Shown: positions 6,971-14,204, counted from the first letter of the stretch. The stretch is 14,204 nucleotides of DNA from Betaproteobacteria bacterium (GCA_005889025.1 VBCZ01000344.1:1-14204), one strand, 5' to 3'. Notes: a model not told the origin generated them from the sequence alone. Program-made: numbers and translations.

Positions 6971-8512
6971 TCATTTGAGCTGATACGCGGCATCGAGCAC
7001 GAGGCTGCGCACCAGGGCCAGGGGATCGCCGGGTGCGTCGGGCTCGGCCTGCGGCGCCGTGGCAAGCAGAACGCGCTCGGCATCGGCAGCCCGCCTCGCG
7101 GGGTCGGGCGCGCTCGACACCTGCGACATCCATTTCGCGCTGTCGAATTGCACGCTTTGCATTCCGCGCTCCATCGCCCGCAAGAAGCGTATCTGGCGCG
7201 CCTTTTCCGGATCGAGCTCGCCTTGTTGCAGCGCCTGGCGCGGCATTTCGGGAACCATCCTCTCGGTGCGGGGCAGGGCCGCCATGCGCGACGGATCGTC
7301 GCCACGGAAAAGCCGCTCCAGAAACTGCTTGCGTGCGAGCAGGCTGCTCGTGTTTATCCACGTTTCCTGTCCCGGCCAGCCTTTAACGTTGGGTGGGGAG
7401 AAAAGATTCTGCCCCATGCCCGCGGCCGCGACCGCGAATGGCGTGGGCTCCGAGGGCGCCATGTTGAACTGTCGCAGCGTTCCGACGACGAGATCGATCG
7501 GCGACTTGACCAGCGAAGCGCGGCTTTGCTTCGCGTAAAACGCATCCGAGGTGAAAATGTCGTTCAGCGCAACCTTGATGTCGTAGCGCGCGTCGCGAAA
7601 ACGGCGTGCGATGCGACTGACTTCCTGTTCGTCCGGATCGGGAGAAACGAACTCGCGCCAGAGCTTCCGCACCACGAACTCGGCCGTGGCGGGCTGCGCG
7701 AGCAATATGTCCAGCACTTCATCGCCGTCGAAGTTGCCGCTCTTGCCGAGAACCGTCTTGACTCCGTCGTCGTGGATGAATGGGCGGAACATGAATCGGC
7801 CGCTGTCGCGATCGATGCTCCAGCCCGTGAACGCGCGCGCCGCCTCCTTGATGTCCTGCTCCGCGTAGCGGCCTTCGCCGAGCGTAAAGAGCTCCATCAC
7901 TTCACGCGCGAAATTCTCGTTGGGCGTTCCCTTGCGGTTCTGCGCACTGTCGAGGTAGATCACCATCGCCGGATCGCGCGCCACCGCGTGCAGCAGGTCA
8001 CCGAAGTTGCCGAGCGCGTGTGCGCGCAGCGTGACGTTCTGGCGGTACATCAGCAGCGCGAGCTTCACCTTCTGCTGGCTGGACACGAAATGGTTATGCC
8101 AGAACAGGGTCATCCGCTCGGTGAGCGGCGACGGCGTAGCGAGCATCTCGCTCAACCACCACCCACGCAATTCGAGGCCCTCGCGCACCTGCTCCTGTTG
8201 GAAGAGCTTCCTTTCCATCTGCGATGCGTTGTCGCCGGGCCGCGGATAGCGAAGCGGGCCGACCTCCGCTGTCCACGCCGGCGGCGGCGTGAGCGCGGTC
8301 GTACGCGCGCCGTCGAGGAGCTTGCGGGCGGCTTGCTCGCGGCTCATCCCGACATAGCGCTCGATCTCGCTTGAAGTCGCGCCGAAACCGGTGCGGTTGA
8401 GCAGGTGCCGCGCATCGTCGTAGGAGAGCGGCGCGCTGCCGAGCGCGCTCGCCGAGGCGATCGGCGACACGCCGGCAAATAGGATGCAGAAGGTGAACGC
8501 GCGCGGGAACAT
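6971..8512 (-). CDS. DUF1800 family secreted protein
   Basis: A 513-residue exported protein of the DUF1800 family, whose biochemical function is unknown. An N-terminal signal peptide ends around residue 23 (hydrophobic TFCILFAGVSPIASASA). Family marks, in order: HLLNRTGFGAT (37-46), PLTERMTLFWHNHFV (129-143), NENFAREVMELFTLGEGRY (198-216), ARAFTGW (225-231), and PPNVKGWPG followed by WINTSSLLARKQF (373-397). The domain is full length. The start is the ATG at 8512; no clear Shine-Dalgarno precedes it and no better in-frame start was seen. The DUF1501 gene follows after 19 nt, the usual partner and order, so the two form an operon whose second member is interrupted here. Both are exported, one probably by Sec and the other by TAT, so they should meet in the periplasm or outside the cell. 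Confidence 0.9.
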   Translation of the reverse strand: MFPRAFTFCILFAGVSPIASASALGSAPLSYDDARHLLNRTGFGATSSEIERYVGMSREQAARKLLDGARTTALTPPPAWTAEVGPLRYPRPGDNASQMERKLFQQEQVREGLELRGWWLSEMLATPSPLTERMTLFWHNHFVSSQQKVKLALLMYRQNVTLRAHALGNFGDLLHAVARDPAMVIYLDSAQNRKGTPNENFAREVMELFTLGEGRYAEQDIKEAARAFTGWSIDRDSGRFMFRPFIHDDGVKTVLGKSGNFDGDEVLDILLAQPATAEFVVRKLWREFVSPDPDEQEVSRIARRFRDARYDIKVALNDIFTSDAFYAKQSRASLVKSPIDLVVGTLRQFNMAPSEPTPFAVAAAGMGQNLFSPPNVKGWPGQETWINTSSLLARKQFLERLFRGDDPSRMAALPRTERMVPEMPRQALQQGELDPEKARQIRFLRAMERGMQSVQFDSAKWMSQVSSAPDPARRAADAERVLLATAPQAEPDAPGDPLALVRSLVLDAAYQLK

Positions 8513-8616
8513 GGGTTGGGGTCGTGATCGACCGGTGGCTTACCAAAAACGGGCAGTCCGGCGATGGGTTGACGATGATGCCGTCACTTTGTTGTAACAG
8601 CCTGTTGCCGCATGTG

Positions 8617-9480
8617 CTAGAGGCTGATGCTGCCACGCCCCAGCTCGATGACCCGCCCGGAAACAAAAATCCGGCGTGCTTCATCGACGGTCAGCCCGAG
8701 CCGGCAATGCCTGCCCACGGCATCGCCCTGCGAGATTACCAGCGACCGCGGAAGCGCGGCGTTGGTCGCGACCAGCCAGCCGCCCAGATTCGCGCACGCC
8801 GAGCCGGTACCCGGATCCTCGACGATCGCACCGTGCTTGGAGAAGAAGAATCGAGCCACCACCGCATCCGGACCGTCGTAAGCCCAGACATACGCCATCG
8901 ACCGCTTGCCGCCCCCGGGGAGGGCAACGCTGCCATCACGGGCGAGCAGCGCGGCATCCGGAGCGCATTGGCGCACCGCGTTCGCGCTGGCCAGCGGGAT
9001 CACGAGCTGTTCGCTGCCGGTGTCGACCCACATCGGCTCGGCGGTCAGGGCGCTGGCGTCGACGCCCAGCATGGTCGCCAGCACTTCTCGCGGTGCCGCT
9101 GCCGCGCGAACACGCGGCGGCTTCGCCTCCAGCGTCCACTCGTCACCGCGCGCGGATACGCGGATAAGACCCGCTTTCATCTCCAGCGTGACGCTGTTGC
9201 CATCGAGACCGGCCGGGCCGAGCGCACGGACGACGTGCGCCGTTCCGAGCGTGGGGTGTCCGGCAAAGGGCATTTCGAACGTCGGAGTGAAAATGCGCAC
9301 GCGAGCGCTGCCTTGCGACGACGGCAGGATGAACGTCGTCTCCGATAGATTGAACTGCAAGGCCAGCGCCTGCATGGTCGCATCATCGAGTCCGCGACCA
9401 TCCTCGAATACCGCGAGCGGATTGCCTTCCAGCGGTGCTTCGGCAAACACATTGACGATGCGAAAGGCGTGGTCGGCCAC
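8617..9480 (-). CDS. PhzF-family isomerase/epimerase-like protein
   Basis: A 287-residue protein of the PhzF family (diaminopimelate-epimerase-like fold), whose best-known member isomerises a phenazine precursor. The N-terminus RIVNVFAEAPLEGNPLAVF is typical. The catalytic acid is E47 in NLSETTFILP. The two active-site loops are FTPTFEMPFAGHPTLG (64-79) and EDPGTGSACANLGGWL (221-236). The usual DPATGS reads DPGTGS here, a mild change. The start is a GTG at 9480, with only a weak ribosome site. No phenazine or related genes lie nearby, so this is more likely a housekeeping PhzF homologue with unknown substrate than a phenazine enzyme. It stands apart from neighbours on the same strand: 104 bp before the DUF1800 gene, and 381 bp from mnmH on its 5' side. 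Confidence 0.88.
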   Translation of the reverse strand: MADHAFRIVNVFAEAPLEGNPLAVFEDGRGLDDATMQALALQFNLSETTFILPSSQGSARVRIFTPTFEMPFAGHPTLGTAHVVRALGPAGLDGNSVTLEMKAGLIRVSARGDEWTLEAKPPRVRAAAAPREVLATMLGVDASALTAEPMWVDTGSEQLVIPLASANAVRQCAPDAALLARDGSVALPGGGKRSMAYVWAYDGPDAVVARFFFSKHGAIVEDPGTGSACANLGGWLVATNAALPRSLVISQGDAVGRHCRLGLTVDEARRIFVSGRVIELGRGSISL

Positions 9481-9578
9481 GGCTGATTGTCTCAGGTTCC
9501 TTGGCGCGCTGTTGAAAACATCATGTCATCGGAGGGGCAACCGGGATGAGGGATCTCCGGTCGGACGATTCCAGTTAC

Positions 9579-9640
9579 TGTCATTCTGAGGAACGAGCGA
9601 CGAAGAATCTGCTTTATATCCCCGCACGATCGAAATGACA
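9579..9640 (+). repeat. Intergenic repeat, TGTCATTCTGAG family, copy C
   Basis: A 62-bp element opening with TGTCATTCTGAG (9579-9590), containing the exact 17-base core AGCGACGAAGAATCTGC (9596-9612) shared with copy B, and closing with AATGACA (9634-9640), the inverse of its first seven bases. It lies upstream of the PhzF-family gene start, so it is not restricted to gene 3' ends. Confidence 0.75.
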
Positions 9641-9704
9641 CAATCGGATGCCTCGCTGTGATCTATAGAGCTTTTCGAAATGGGTGACGGAATGGCCCAA
9701 GGTC

Positions 9705-9736
9705 GCCCCGGCTCATTGTGGTAACTGAGCCGGGGC
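9705..9736. repeat. Perfect 11-bp inverted repeat (hairpin)
   Basis: GCCCCGGCTCA at 9705-9715 pairs perfectly with TGAGCCGGGGC at 9726-9736 across a 10-nt loop. There is no T-run on either side, so it is not a standard intrinsic terminator. It lies about 125 bp downstream of the mnmH stop and might stabilise or end that transcript. Confidence 0.6.
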
Positions 9737-9759
9737 CCAATCTGCGGTGAGGAACTTGG

Positions 9760-9779
9760 ATCCCGGCCTTCGCCGGGAT
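9760..9779. repeat. Short GC-rich hairpin of REP type
   Basis: ATCCCGGC (9760-9767) pairs with GCCGGGAT (9772-9779) over a CTTC tetraloop. The surrounding TTGGATCCCGGCCTTCGCC...GATGACG wording resembles a REP-like intergenic sequence that I recall from several proteobacterial genomes. It lies between the larger hairpin and the mnmH 3' end. Only one copy is present in this window, so repetition cannot be shown here. Confidence 0.55.
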
Positions 9780-9861
9780 GACGTGACTATGGCGTCACTC
9801 AATTATGCAAACCTCGATAAATCACATGACGTCGCGTGGTCGACGGCAATTTTACGAGCTG

Positions 9862-10944
9862 TCAGACCACAGTCGCGGTGCGGGCCCGCTCGAAATCGAA
9901 CAGCATTTCCCGTGCGAGCTCGGCGAAGCCCGCCGGGGTCGCGTCTCGCACATCGAGCGTCCGTGTCTCGCTTCCTCCGAAGTTGGTTTTCAGCGAGCGC
10001 TCGTAGAGCGGGTCGTAATGCATTTCGAGCAGCTCGGCAATGAGCCTGTCCCACTCGCCGGCATCCGCCATCGCGTCCCACTCGGCGAGCTTCGACTTGC
10101 CGATCAGCGGCGCGAGCGGCTGCAGCCGCTCCGCCAGCAGCGCTGAGTCGCGCAGGAAGTGTCCGTACTCTTCCTTGAGCAATGCGACGCGCGTGGAGAG
10201 CGGCGTCGCCAGCACGAGGCTCACGCCATCGCGCATGTGCTCGAGAAGCCTGGGCGGCACTTGCAGCTTGCCGATGCGCTTGCTTTCCGATTCGACAAAG
10301 ACCACGCGTGACGGATCGAGTTGCTCCAGAGCCGCGAGCAGTCGGGTTTCGAAGCCTTTTTGCGATGGCTGCGTGCCTCCGGGCAGCATTCCCAGCAGCG
10401 AGCCGCGATGGCATGCGAGCCCTTCGAGGTCGACCGGCTGCGCACCTGCGCCGCGCAGCGCGGCGAGGAATCGGCTTTTTCCCGCGCCGGTGAGGCCGCA
10501 GACCACGACAAAGCGAAATCGCGCAGGCGAGACCTCGAGTTGCGCGACGACGTGCCGCCGATACGCGCGATAACCGCCGTCCAGCTGCGCGGCGCGCCAT
10601 CCGATTTCATTGAGCACGTGGGCAAGCGCGCGGCTGCGCTGGCCGCCTCGCCAGCAGTAGATCACCGGCTGCCACTCGCGAGGCTGGTTGAAGACCGCGC
10701 GGTCCAGCATTGCCGCGATATTGCGGGCGACGATCGCGGCTCCGAGCTTTCGGGCCGCGAACGGAGAAGTCACGTAAAGCGTTCCGACGCGCGCGCGCTC
10801 GGCGTCGTCGAGCACCGGAAGATTGATGGCGCCGGGAAGATGGTCGAGCGCGAACTCGGCAGGGCTGCGCACGTCGATGCGATCGGGATAGTCGGCCAGC
10901 GCCTCGACGTCGACTCGATCGGTGGACGCACGTCGTTCACTCAT
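9862..10944 (-). CDS. mnmH: tRNA 2-selenouridine synthase
   Basis: Also called SelU or YbbB. It replaces the sulfur of 2-thiouridine at the tRNA wobble position with selenium from selenophosphate, through a geranylated intermediate. The N-terminal rhodanese domain has IDVRSPAEFALDHLPGAINLP and the active cysteine in VIYCWRGGQRSRA (C98 counting from the upstream GTG). A P-loop domain follows, with VVCGLTGAGKSRFL around 149-161, then the conserved SLLG and QKGFE segments and VFVESESKRIG. The length of 360 residues is usual. The frame opens at GTG 10947, but ATG 10944 is the next codon and is preferred. tesA ends 16 nt upstream, so the two are probably co-transcribed. Its activity needs SelD, which is not in this window. 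In E. coli the same gene also lies in the ybb region. Confidence 0.93.
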   Translation of the reverse strand: MSERRASTDRVDVEALADYPDRIDVRSPAEFALDHLPGAINLPVLDDAERARVGTLYVTSPFAARKLGAAIVARNIAAMLDRAVFNQPREWQPVIYCWRGGQRSRALAHVLNEIGWRAAQLDGGYRAYRRHVVAQLEVSPARFRFVVVCGLTGAGKSRFLAALRGAGAQPVDLEGLACHRGSLLGMLPGGTQPSQKGFETRLLAALEQLDPSRVVFVESESKRIGKLQVPPRLLEHMRDGVSLVLATPLSTRVALLKEEYGHFLRDSALLAERLQPLAPLIGKSKLAEWDAMADAGEWDRLIAELLEMHYDPLYERSLKTNFGGSETRTLDVRDATPAGFAELAREMLFDFERARTATVV

Positions 10945-10960
10945 CACTGTCTTACCGCGC

Positions 10961-11596
10961 TCATCGGGGCTTGCCCAGCAGCGGTCGGAGTTGCGGCCAC
11001 ACGTTGTCGAGCAGCCTTTGCTGTGCGATGGCGAGAGGATGGATCCGGTCCTGCTGAAACATCGCGTTGTCTTCGCCGAACCCCTCGAAAAAGAACGGCA
11101 CCAGCGCCGCCTTGTGCGAATGCGCGACGTCCGAGAAGATCGAGCTGAATCGGCGCACGTACAGCGCGCCGTAATTGGGCGGCAACTGCATTCCGATCAG
11201 CAAGACGTTCGACCCCGCCTTCTGCACGGTCCCCGTCATCGCATCGAGATTCGCGCGCATGGCATCCAGACTTCCGCCGCGCAAGCCGTCGTTGCCGCCG
11301 AGCTCGATGATGGTGATGGCAGGCCGGTGCTGTTCGAGCAATGCAGGCAGACGCGTCCGTCCGCCGGCGGTCGTATCGCCGGTGACGCTTGCGTTGACTA
11401 CGCGATACGGGAACTGCTCGGCGGCGAGGCGCCGCTGAAGCAAGGTTGTCCAGCCCTCGTTGGCGGGAAGGCCGTAGCCGGCGGAGATGCTGTCTCCGAC
11501 GACGAGGATGACGGGCGCCGCGGCGGCCAGGCAGCAGCCCGCCGCGAGCGCGATGAGCACGCCCGCTGTCGCTGTGATGCGCCGAGGATTGATCAT
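10961..11596 (-). CDS. tesA: Periplasmic SGNH esterase / acyl-CoA thioesterase I-like (TesA)
   Basis: A multifunctional lipolytic enzyme (thioesterase I, arylesterase, lysophospholipase L1) of the SGNH hydrolase family. The 211-residue product has an N-terminal signal peptide ending in AAAA near residue 27. All four blocks are present: GDSISAGYG with nucleophile S36, G73 in VTGDTTAGG, N102 in LGGNDGLRG, and D183 with H186 in DRIHP. The catalytic set is complete. It is divergent from the ABC transporter genes ybbA/ybbP and precedes mnmH by 16 nt, the first arrangement matching E. coli. No clear Shine-Dalgarno is seen before ATG 11596. A lipoprotein reading of AAGC at residues 18-21 is weaker than ordinary signal-peptidase cleavage. 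Confidence 0.93.
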   Translation of the reverse strand: MINPRRITATAGVLIALAAGCCLAAAAPVILVVGDSISAGYGLPANEGWTTLLQRRLAAEQFPYRVVNASVTGDTTAGGRTRLPALLEQHRPAITIIELGGNDGLRGGSLDAMRANLDAMTGTVQKAGSNVLLIGMQLPPNYGALYVRRFSSIFSDVAHSHKAALVPFFFEGFGEDNAMFQQDRIHPLAIAQQRLLDNVWPQLRPLLGKPR

Positions 11597-11662
11597 GGTG
11601 ACGGTGACAAGAAAATCATTCTAGCAAGCTCGCATGAAATTGCCATCGACCATGCGAAGTTC

Positions 11663-11716
11663 TGTCATTCGGATTAGCGGGCGAGATTCTTCGTCGCTGC
11701 GCTCCTCAGAATGACA
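11663..11716 (-). repeat. Intergenic repeat, TGTCATTCTGAG family, copy D
   Basis: A 54-bp element with 8-bp inverted ends, TGTCATTC (11663-11670) and GAATGACA (11709-11716). Read on the minus strand, 11716 to 11684 is identical over 33 bases to copy B at 5686-5718. It lies between the divergent tesA and ybbA genes, within what should be their promoter region. Confidence 0.8.
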
Positions 11717-11724
11717 TTCTTATG

Positions 11725-11755
11725 TGTCATTCTGAGCGCAGCGAAGCATCTCAAG
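11725..11755 (+). repeat. Intergenic repeat, TGTCATTCTGAG family, copy E
   Basis: Begins 8 bp after copy D, in the opposite orientation. TGTCATTCTGAG at 11725-11736 is followed by a shorter core, CGCAGCGAAGCATCTCA, that lacks the GAG and GAC steps of copy B. Copies D and E thus form a head-to-head pair. No closing inverted end is visible. Confidence 0.75.
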
Positions 11756-11882
11756 TGGTGCCGGCCCTTTTTCGATGGGCTGCGCGGGCAGCCACAGGGA
11801 CTCATGCGGCGTGCCGGTACAATGCGCCCTTGCGTTGCGCGCTGCCGGCCCAACGTTGTCAATATTTCCCGTCAATTCATCC

Positions 11883-12572
11883 ATGCCCGGCACCGTCATT
11901 CGCGCCCGCAAACTCTCCAAGGTCGTGCAAAGCGGCGATTCCCCGCTCACTATTCTCGACGACGTGAGCTTCGACATCGCCGCGGGCGAACGCGTTGCGA
12001 TCGTCGGTGCGTCGGGCTCCGGCAAGACCACACTGCTGGGCCTGCTCGCCGGGCTCGACCGTCCGACGGCGGGCGAAGTGTGGCTCGGCGATACGGCGCT
12101 CAACGGTTTATCGGAAGACCAGCGCGCCGCTTTGAGACAGCGCTGGCTTGGATTCGTTTTTCAGTCGTTTCAACTGCTGCCGGCGCTGACGGCGCTCGAA
12201 AACGTCATGTTGCCGCTCGAGCTGGCGGGCGCCAGCGACGCGGCGGCGCGGGCGCGGGATTGGCTGGCTCGCGTCGGCCTAGCGGCGCGCGTGACGCATT
12301 ATCCGAAGCAGCTTTCCGGCGGCGAGCAGCAGCGTGTCGCGATTGCGCGCGCCTTTTCCGGCGAGCCTCAGGTGCTCATGGCCGACGAGCCCACCGGCAA
12401 CCTCGACATTGCCACCGGCAGCGAAGTCGCGGATCTGATGTTTCAGCTCAATCGCGAGCGGGGCACGACGCTGCTCCTGGTCACTCACGACGCGACGCTT
12501 GCATCGCGCTGCGCGCGCCGTGTTTCGCTGGATGCAGGTCGGGTGCTCAACGATGAAGTCACCGTCCCGTGA
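11883..12572 (+). CDS. ybbA: ABC transporter ATP-binding protein, YbbA/LolD-like
   Basis: The 229-residue ATPase subunit of a MacB/LolD-class exporter-like complex, paired with the FtsX-type permease that follows. Walker A is GASGSGKTT (42-50), the Q-loop FQ is at 93-94, the signature LSGGEQQR at 144-151, Walker B VLMADEP at 164-170 and the H-loop histidine is H202. All residues needed for ATP hydrolysis are present. ATG 11883 gives the normal N-terminus MPGTVIRARKLSKV. The frame is open further up to 11775, but that stretch does not look like the family. No strong ribosome site is seen. The permease starts 25 nt after the stop. Divergent tesA next door identifies this as the YbbA branch rather than LolD. 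The substrate of YbbAP is not firmly established. Confidence 0.92.
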   Translation: MPGTVIRARKLSKVVQSGDSPLTILDDVSFDIAAGERVAIVGASGSGKTTLLGLLAGLDRPTAGEVWLGDTALNGLSEDQRAALRQRWLGFVFQSFQLLPALTALENVMLPLELAGASDAAARARDWLARVGLAARVTHYPKQLSGGEQQRVAIARAFSGEPQVLMADEPTGNLDIATGSEVADLMFQLNRERGTTLLLVTHDATLASRCARRVSLDAGRVLNDEVTVP

Positions 12573-12597
12573 GTGCATCTCGCGTGGAACGGCATAA

Positions 12598-14204
12598 GTG
12601 AATACCTTCAGGCTCGCCATGCGGATGCTCCAGCGCGACTGGCGCGCTGGCGAGCTGCGAGTTCTCATTGCCGCGCTGGTGCTCGCGGTGGCGAGCGTCG
12701 GCAGCGTTGGATTTTTCACCGATCGCGTCAAGGGAGCACTGACGCGCCAGGCCAATCTGCTCCTGGGCGGCGATCTGATGCTGTCGGGAGACCGGCCCTT
12801 GCCGGACGCTTATGCCAACGAGGCGCGCTCGCGCGGCCTTGCAATGGTGCCGGTCATTAAGTTCAACAGCATGGTACAGACGGCAGGGGATGCCACGGCG
12901 CCCGTGCTCTCCGACGTCAAGGCCGTCGGCGCCGGCTATCCGTTGCGTGGGGCGATCATTCTCGCCGACCCCAATTCGCCCGAAGGCAAGCCTACACGTG
13001 ACATACCGGCGCCCGGCGAGGCCTGGATCGACACGCGCCTCGCGGCGCGCCTCAATGTCGCCGCGGGCGGGACAATCCTCGTCGGCGATCGGCCGCTGAA
13101 GGTCGGCGCGATCGTGCAGCAGGACCCCGAGGTCGCCGGCGGCTTGCTTGCGCTGGGGCCGAAGCTCTTGATGAACCTCGACGACGTTGCGGCGACCAAG
13201 CTGCTGCAGCCCGGCAATCGCGCGTCGTATCGCCTGTTGTTTGCGGGAGGCGAAACCGACGCATTCCGCGCCTGGGCGCAGCAACGTCTGGAGCGCGGAC
13301 AGCGCCTGGAATCGATTCGCGATCTGCGGCCCGAAGTGCGCCAGACGCTCGAGCGGTCGGACCAGTTTCTCGGCTTGGCGGCGCTGGTCGCAGTCGTGCT
13401 CGCGGCCGTCGCAGTCGCGCTGGCAGCGTCGCGCTATTTGCGACGGCATCTCGATGCCGCGGCGATGATGCGCTGCCTCGGCGCCCCACAGCGCCAAACG
13501 CTGTCCTTGTTCGCGCTGCAGTTCATGGTGCTTGGCGGCACGGCGAGCGCGGTGGGGTGTATGGTTGCGCTCGCGGGCCAACAACTTCTGGTCATGCTTC
13601 TCAGCGCAGTGGTCAGCGCCGACTTGCCTCGCCCTGGCGCATGGCCCGCGCTCGCCGCGTTCGCTACGGGACTGCTGCTGCTGTTGGGCTTCGCGCTTCC
13701 GCCGATCGTGTCGCTGTCGCGCGTCCCACCGCTGCGCGTTCTGCGTCGCGACCTGGGGCTGCCTCGCGCAGGCGGATGGATCGCGTATGCACTCGGCGCC
13801 ACGACCATTGCGCTCTTGATTGCCGGCCAGGCGCAGGATGCGAAGACGGCAATGATCGTGATCGGCGGGATTGCGGGCCTTATCGTCGCCGCCGCGCTGA
13901 TCGCCTGGGGAGGCATGCTGTCGCTTCGCTTTCTGCCAAGCCGCGGCTACAGCTGGCGTTATGGGCTCGCCAATCTGCGGCGGCGGCCGCTGGCGTCCAG
14001 CCTGCAGATAGGAGCGCTGGGCTTAGGCCTGATGGCGCTGCTGCTGTTGACGATGGTGCGCGGCGATCTCATGCGCAACTGGCGCGCAAGCCTGCCGGCG
14101 GACGCACCCAACGCATTCCTGATCAATGTGCTGCCGGATCAGCTCGCTGGAGTACGCGCCTCGCTGAAGGCAGTTGGCGGCGATACCCCTCTGTATCCGA
14201 TGGT
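12598..14204 (+). CDS. ybbP: FtsX-family ABC permease, YbbP-like (cut by window edge)
   Basis: Large inner-membrane permease partner of YbbA. The frame is open for 535 codons to the right edge, and the C-terminal part is missing (family members are usually over 800 residues). The start is GTG 12598, reading MNTFRLAMRMLQRDWRAGEL, which matches family N-termini better than the internal ATG at 12619. A first membrane helix spans roughly 20-40 (VLIAALVLAVASVGSVGFF). A periplasmic MacB-like region follows to about 255, including ADPNSPEG, EAWIDTRLAARLNV and QQDPEVAGG. Then come clustered helices starting near 257 (FLGLAALVAVVLAAVAVAL) and further hydrophobic segments around 302-330, 345-370, 393-440 and 470-485. 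The two-module FtsX layout fits YbbP rather than the shorter LolC/E. No frameshift was seen in the visible part. Confidence 0.9.
   Translation, partial: MNTFRLAMRMLQRDWRAGELRVLIAALVLAVASVGSVGFFTDRVKGALTRQANLLLGGDLMLSGDRPLPDAYANEARSRGLAMVPVIKFNSMVQTAGDATAPVLSDVKAVGAGYPLRGAIILADPNSPEGKPTRDIPAPGEAWIDTRLAARLNVAAGGTILVGDRPLKVGAIVQQDPEVAGGLLALGPKLLMNLDDVAATKLLQPGNRASYRLLFAGGETDAFRAWAQQRLERGQRLESIRDLRPEVRQTLERSDQFLGLAALVAVVLAAVAVALAASRYLRRHLDAAAMMRCLGAPQRQTLSLFALQFMVLGGTASAVGCMVALAGQQLLVMLLSAVVSADLPRPGAWPALAAFATGLLLLLGFALPPIVSLSRVPPLRVLRRDLGLPRAGGWIAYALGATTIALLIAGQAQDAKTAMIVIGGIAGLIVAAALIAWGGMLSLRFLPSRGYSWRYGLANLRRRPLASSLQIGALGLGLMALLLLTMVRGDLMRNWRASLPADAPNAFLINVLPDQLAGVRASLKAVGGDTPLYPM

Larger units (their letters stand above)
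9481..9861. other. Gene-free stretch of 381 bp with repeats and hairpins
   Basis: Lies between the start of the PhzF-family gene and the end of mnmH, both on the minus strand. It holds one TGTCATT repeat (9579-9640) and two hairpins (9705-9736, 9760-9779), described separately. The remaining sequence shows no convincing coding frame, tRNA or T-tract terminator. The PhzF-gene promoter should be in the left part, but I could not identify a -35/-10 pair. Confidence 0.6.

Noticed and set aside
6929..8374. Long plus-strand open frame of 481 codons
   Set aside because: It lies opposite the DUF1800 gene, which has clear family motifs and a signal peptide. The plus-strand product is Arg/His/Ala-rich with no recognisable domain, as expected for an antisense shadow in GC-rich DNA.
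11818..11823. TACAAT as a -10 box for ybbA
   Set aside because: No acceptable -35 hexamer lies 16-18 bp upstream and there is no extended -10 TG, so it is not listed as a promoter.
12559..13584. Minus-strand open frame of 341 codons
   Set aside because: Antisense to the ybbP-like permease, whose membrane helices and family start are convincing. The antisense product is basic and low in complexity.

Overview
The window is GC-rich, densely coded bacterial chromosome. The gene set points to a Gram-negative proteobacterium, most likely a betaproteobacterium. It carries an LPS heptose epimerase, a lysophospholipid flippase, an outer-membrane-type ComEA-like protein and the tesA/ybbA/ybbP arrangement. 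The order hldD - comEA-like - cysM is one I associate with betaproteobacteria. The assignment is by inference; there is no rRNA or tRNA here to confirm it.

Layout. (1) 1-660, minus strand: N-terminal 220 codons of the lysophospholipid transporter LplT, running off the left edge. (2) 830-5579, plus strand: alr (alanine racemase), hldD (ADP-heptose epimerase), a secreted helix-hairpin-helix protein with an unusual Lys/Ala-rich tail, a rho-independent terminator, cysM (cysteine synthase B) and a PolB-like 3'-5' exonuclease. Much of this block serves the envelope (peptidoglycan D-Ala, LPS core heptose). (3) 5590-5720: intergenic repeats sharing the motif TGTCATTCTGAG. (4) 5755-8512, minus strand: a secreted DUF1800 protein followed by a TAT-exported DUF1501 protein. 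The DUF1501 gene is broken by one in-frame TAA codon. (5) 8617-9480, minus strand: a PhzF-family isomerase. (6) 9481-9861: a 381-bp gene-free stretch with another TGTCATT repeat and two strong hairpins. (7) 9862-11596, minus strand: mnmH/selU (tRNA 2-selenouridine synthase) immediately downstream of tesA (SGNH esterase/thioesterase). (8) 11663-11755: two more TGTCATTCTGAG repeats. (9) 11883-14204, plus strand: ybbA-like ABC ATPase and ybbP-like FtsX-family permease, the latter cut by the right edge. tesA is divergent from ybbA/ybbP, as in E. coli.

Most genes belong to well-known families. I found no clear new multi-gene system. The points most worth a second look are the single nonsense codon in the DUF1501 gene, the dispersed repeat family (including a 33-bp identical inverted pair bracketing the 6-kb minus-strand block), the secreted HhH protein with a histone-H1-like tail, and the functionally obscure DUF1800/DUF1501 pair.
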